Below the pieces are notes generated by a model that made no database searches, had not been told where the DNA came from, and was given only the letters and a program-made list of their open reading frames with translations. 23,233 nt of DNA from JBGPIK01 sp041484845 (lineage in GTDB: Bacteria; Desulfobacterota; Binatia; UBA9968). This document shows, piece by piece, positions 22,570 through 23,233 of this stretch. Position 1 is the first letter of the stretch; each line of letters starts with the position of its first letter. The position numbers and the translations under genes are program-made. Where the stretch lies: assembly GCA_041484845.1 (NCBI GenBank), contig JBGPIK010000053.1, positions 1-23,233 on the forward strand, in the 5' to 3' direction.

Positions 22570-23233
22570 TTAAGTCTGCAGCCGAGCATGAGCGCTGAGG
22601 ATGTCGGACAAAAACCGATGCGATCCCGCCAGCCGCACCACCAAACTGCGCCCCATCTTTAATACCTTGGCAGCGATGTAAACAAAGTGACGGCGAAAGC
22701 GTTTCCACTCCCAGCGCACCACCTCGCTGGGCAAGGCGATCTGGGCAATCCACTTGCCCAGATTCCAGGCCAGCCGGGCAATTTCGAGCCAAGCCGAGTT
22801 ACCCAAAAACTCTGCTACCGGCATGCGCCACCCGGCGATCCCGTGACCGAACTGCTCGATGACGTTCTCCTGGTCGCAGCGCTGATAGCTCAGATCGATA
22901 ATCTGTCGGGGACTGTACGAGCGTGGCAGATCGCTCAGCACCAACCGGTAGCGGAAATGCTTAAAGAGCGCCCCCTGGCCATCGCTCTCTTCAATCAAAA
23001 TCCGCCGCACGATCAGCCGACACGGAAATGGGACCCCAAAGGGCTGATAGGCGATCTCGCTGATCCACTGCTGGACGGTGCTCAACGTGCGATACCCTCG
23101 CTGTTGGGCTTTGTTTTTGCGCCAGTTCACCGTGCGCCCGTGACGCGAAGGACCGCTTGGCTGCTGGCGATCGGCGCGCGCAACAAAAGGTTTCCAGCAC
23201 TTCTCGGCGATCGCCTCGACCAGCGCCGCGCGG
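22570..23233 (-). CDS. IS1380-type transposase, C-terminal part (runs off window)
   Basis: The open frame ends at 22570 (TAA) and continues without a stop to the right edge, giving about 220 C-terminal residues of a protein normally about 430-460 long. The internal GTG at 23130 is not the start, because coding continues upstream (IAEKCWKPFVARADRQQPSG, then RHGRTVNWRKN). Family marks are the YQRCDQENVIEQFGHG segment, holding the last acidic catalytic residue of the DDE set, and the tail LEIARLAWNLGKWIAQIALP followed by GRSLVVRLAGSHRFLSDIL. The element lies beside direct repeat B and close to several decayed genes. Whether the N-terminal half is intact cannot be seen. Confidence 0.8.
   Translation of the reverse strand, partial: RAALVEAIAEKCWKPFVARADRQQPSGPSRHGRTVNWRKNKAQQRGYRTLSTVQQWISEIAYQPFGVPFPCRLIVRRILIEESDGQGALFKHFRYRLVLSDLPRSYSPRQIIDLSYQRCDQENVIEQFGHGIAGWRMPVAEFLGNSAWLEIARLAWNLGKWIAQIALPSEVVRWEWKRFRRHFVYIAAKVLKMGRSLVVRLAGSHRFLSDILSAHARLQT

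Noticed and set aside
1..23233. tRNA or rRNA genes
   Set aside because: No cloverleaf with T-arm consensus and no rRNA sequence was recognised.

Overview
The window reads as an accessory-rich stretch of a moderately GC-rich, Gram-negative-type bacterial chromosome. Several gene products carry Sec signal peptides for export to a periplasm. Gene content centres on NMT1/TauA/SsuA-type substrate-binding proteins, UbiD-type decarboxylases, amidohydrolase-2, SDR and OsmC proteins. This recalls uncultured soil or groundwater lineages such as Binatota, Rokubacteria or related 'deltaproteobacterial' MAGs. That placement is inference from gene style: there is no rRNA or other marker gene here.

Layout. 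(1) 1-1.4 kb: a 100-bp palindromic element, the decapitated start of an SDR gene, then substrate-binding protein SBP1 (+). (2) 1.4-5.5 kb: palindromic repeats, then a minus-strand group in transcription order SDR, OsmC-like protein without its usual cysteines, SBP3, SBP2. (3) 5.8-8.8 kb (+): amidohydrolase, a small secreted FxLYD-like protein with no standard start codon, a strongly structured noncoding segment, and SBP4. (4) 8.9-15.6 kb (+): a MerA/lipoamide-dehydrogenase-like flavoprotein, two different UbiD-family decarboxylases, a 98-residue protein translationally coupled to the second UbiD, and an AMP-forming acyl-CoA ligase. (5) 16-18.1 kb (-): SBP5 and an enoyl-CoA hydratase closest to hydroxycinnamoyl-CoA hydratase-lyase, surrounded by dispersed repeats. 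(6) 18.4-23.2 kb: a repeat-rich decay zone with a Phd/RelE-type module whose toxin has a nonsense codon, two remnants of COG2984 (ABC_sub_bind) genes, a Tyr-rich secreted protein, a 177-179-bp direct repeat flanking an intact Phd/VapC-like module, and an IS1380-type transposase running off the right edge.

How the genes may work together. The central block looks like uptake and metabolism of an aromatic or unsaturated carboxylic acid. The five SBPs would capture small ligands, the acyl-CoA ligase would activate an acid, the HCHL-like hydratase would act on an enoyl-CoA side chain, and the UbiD pair would remove or add a ring or vinylic carboxylate. The flavoprotein, SDR and amidohydrolase would supply redox or ring-chemistry steps. 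No permease, ATPase or UbiX (prFMN synthase) is in the window, so these must be supplied from elsewhere. The two UbiD proteins retain the Arg...Glu-x4-Glu catalytic set, both with a 104-residue Arg-Glu spacing, so both look catalytically competent. The right end shows gene decay by single nonsense changes, duplication and insertion.
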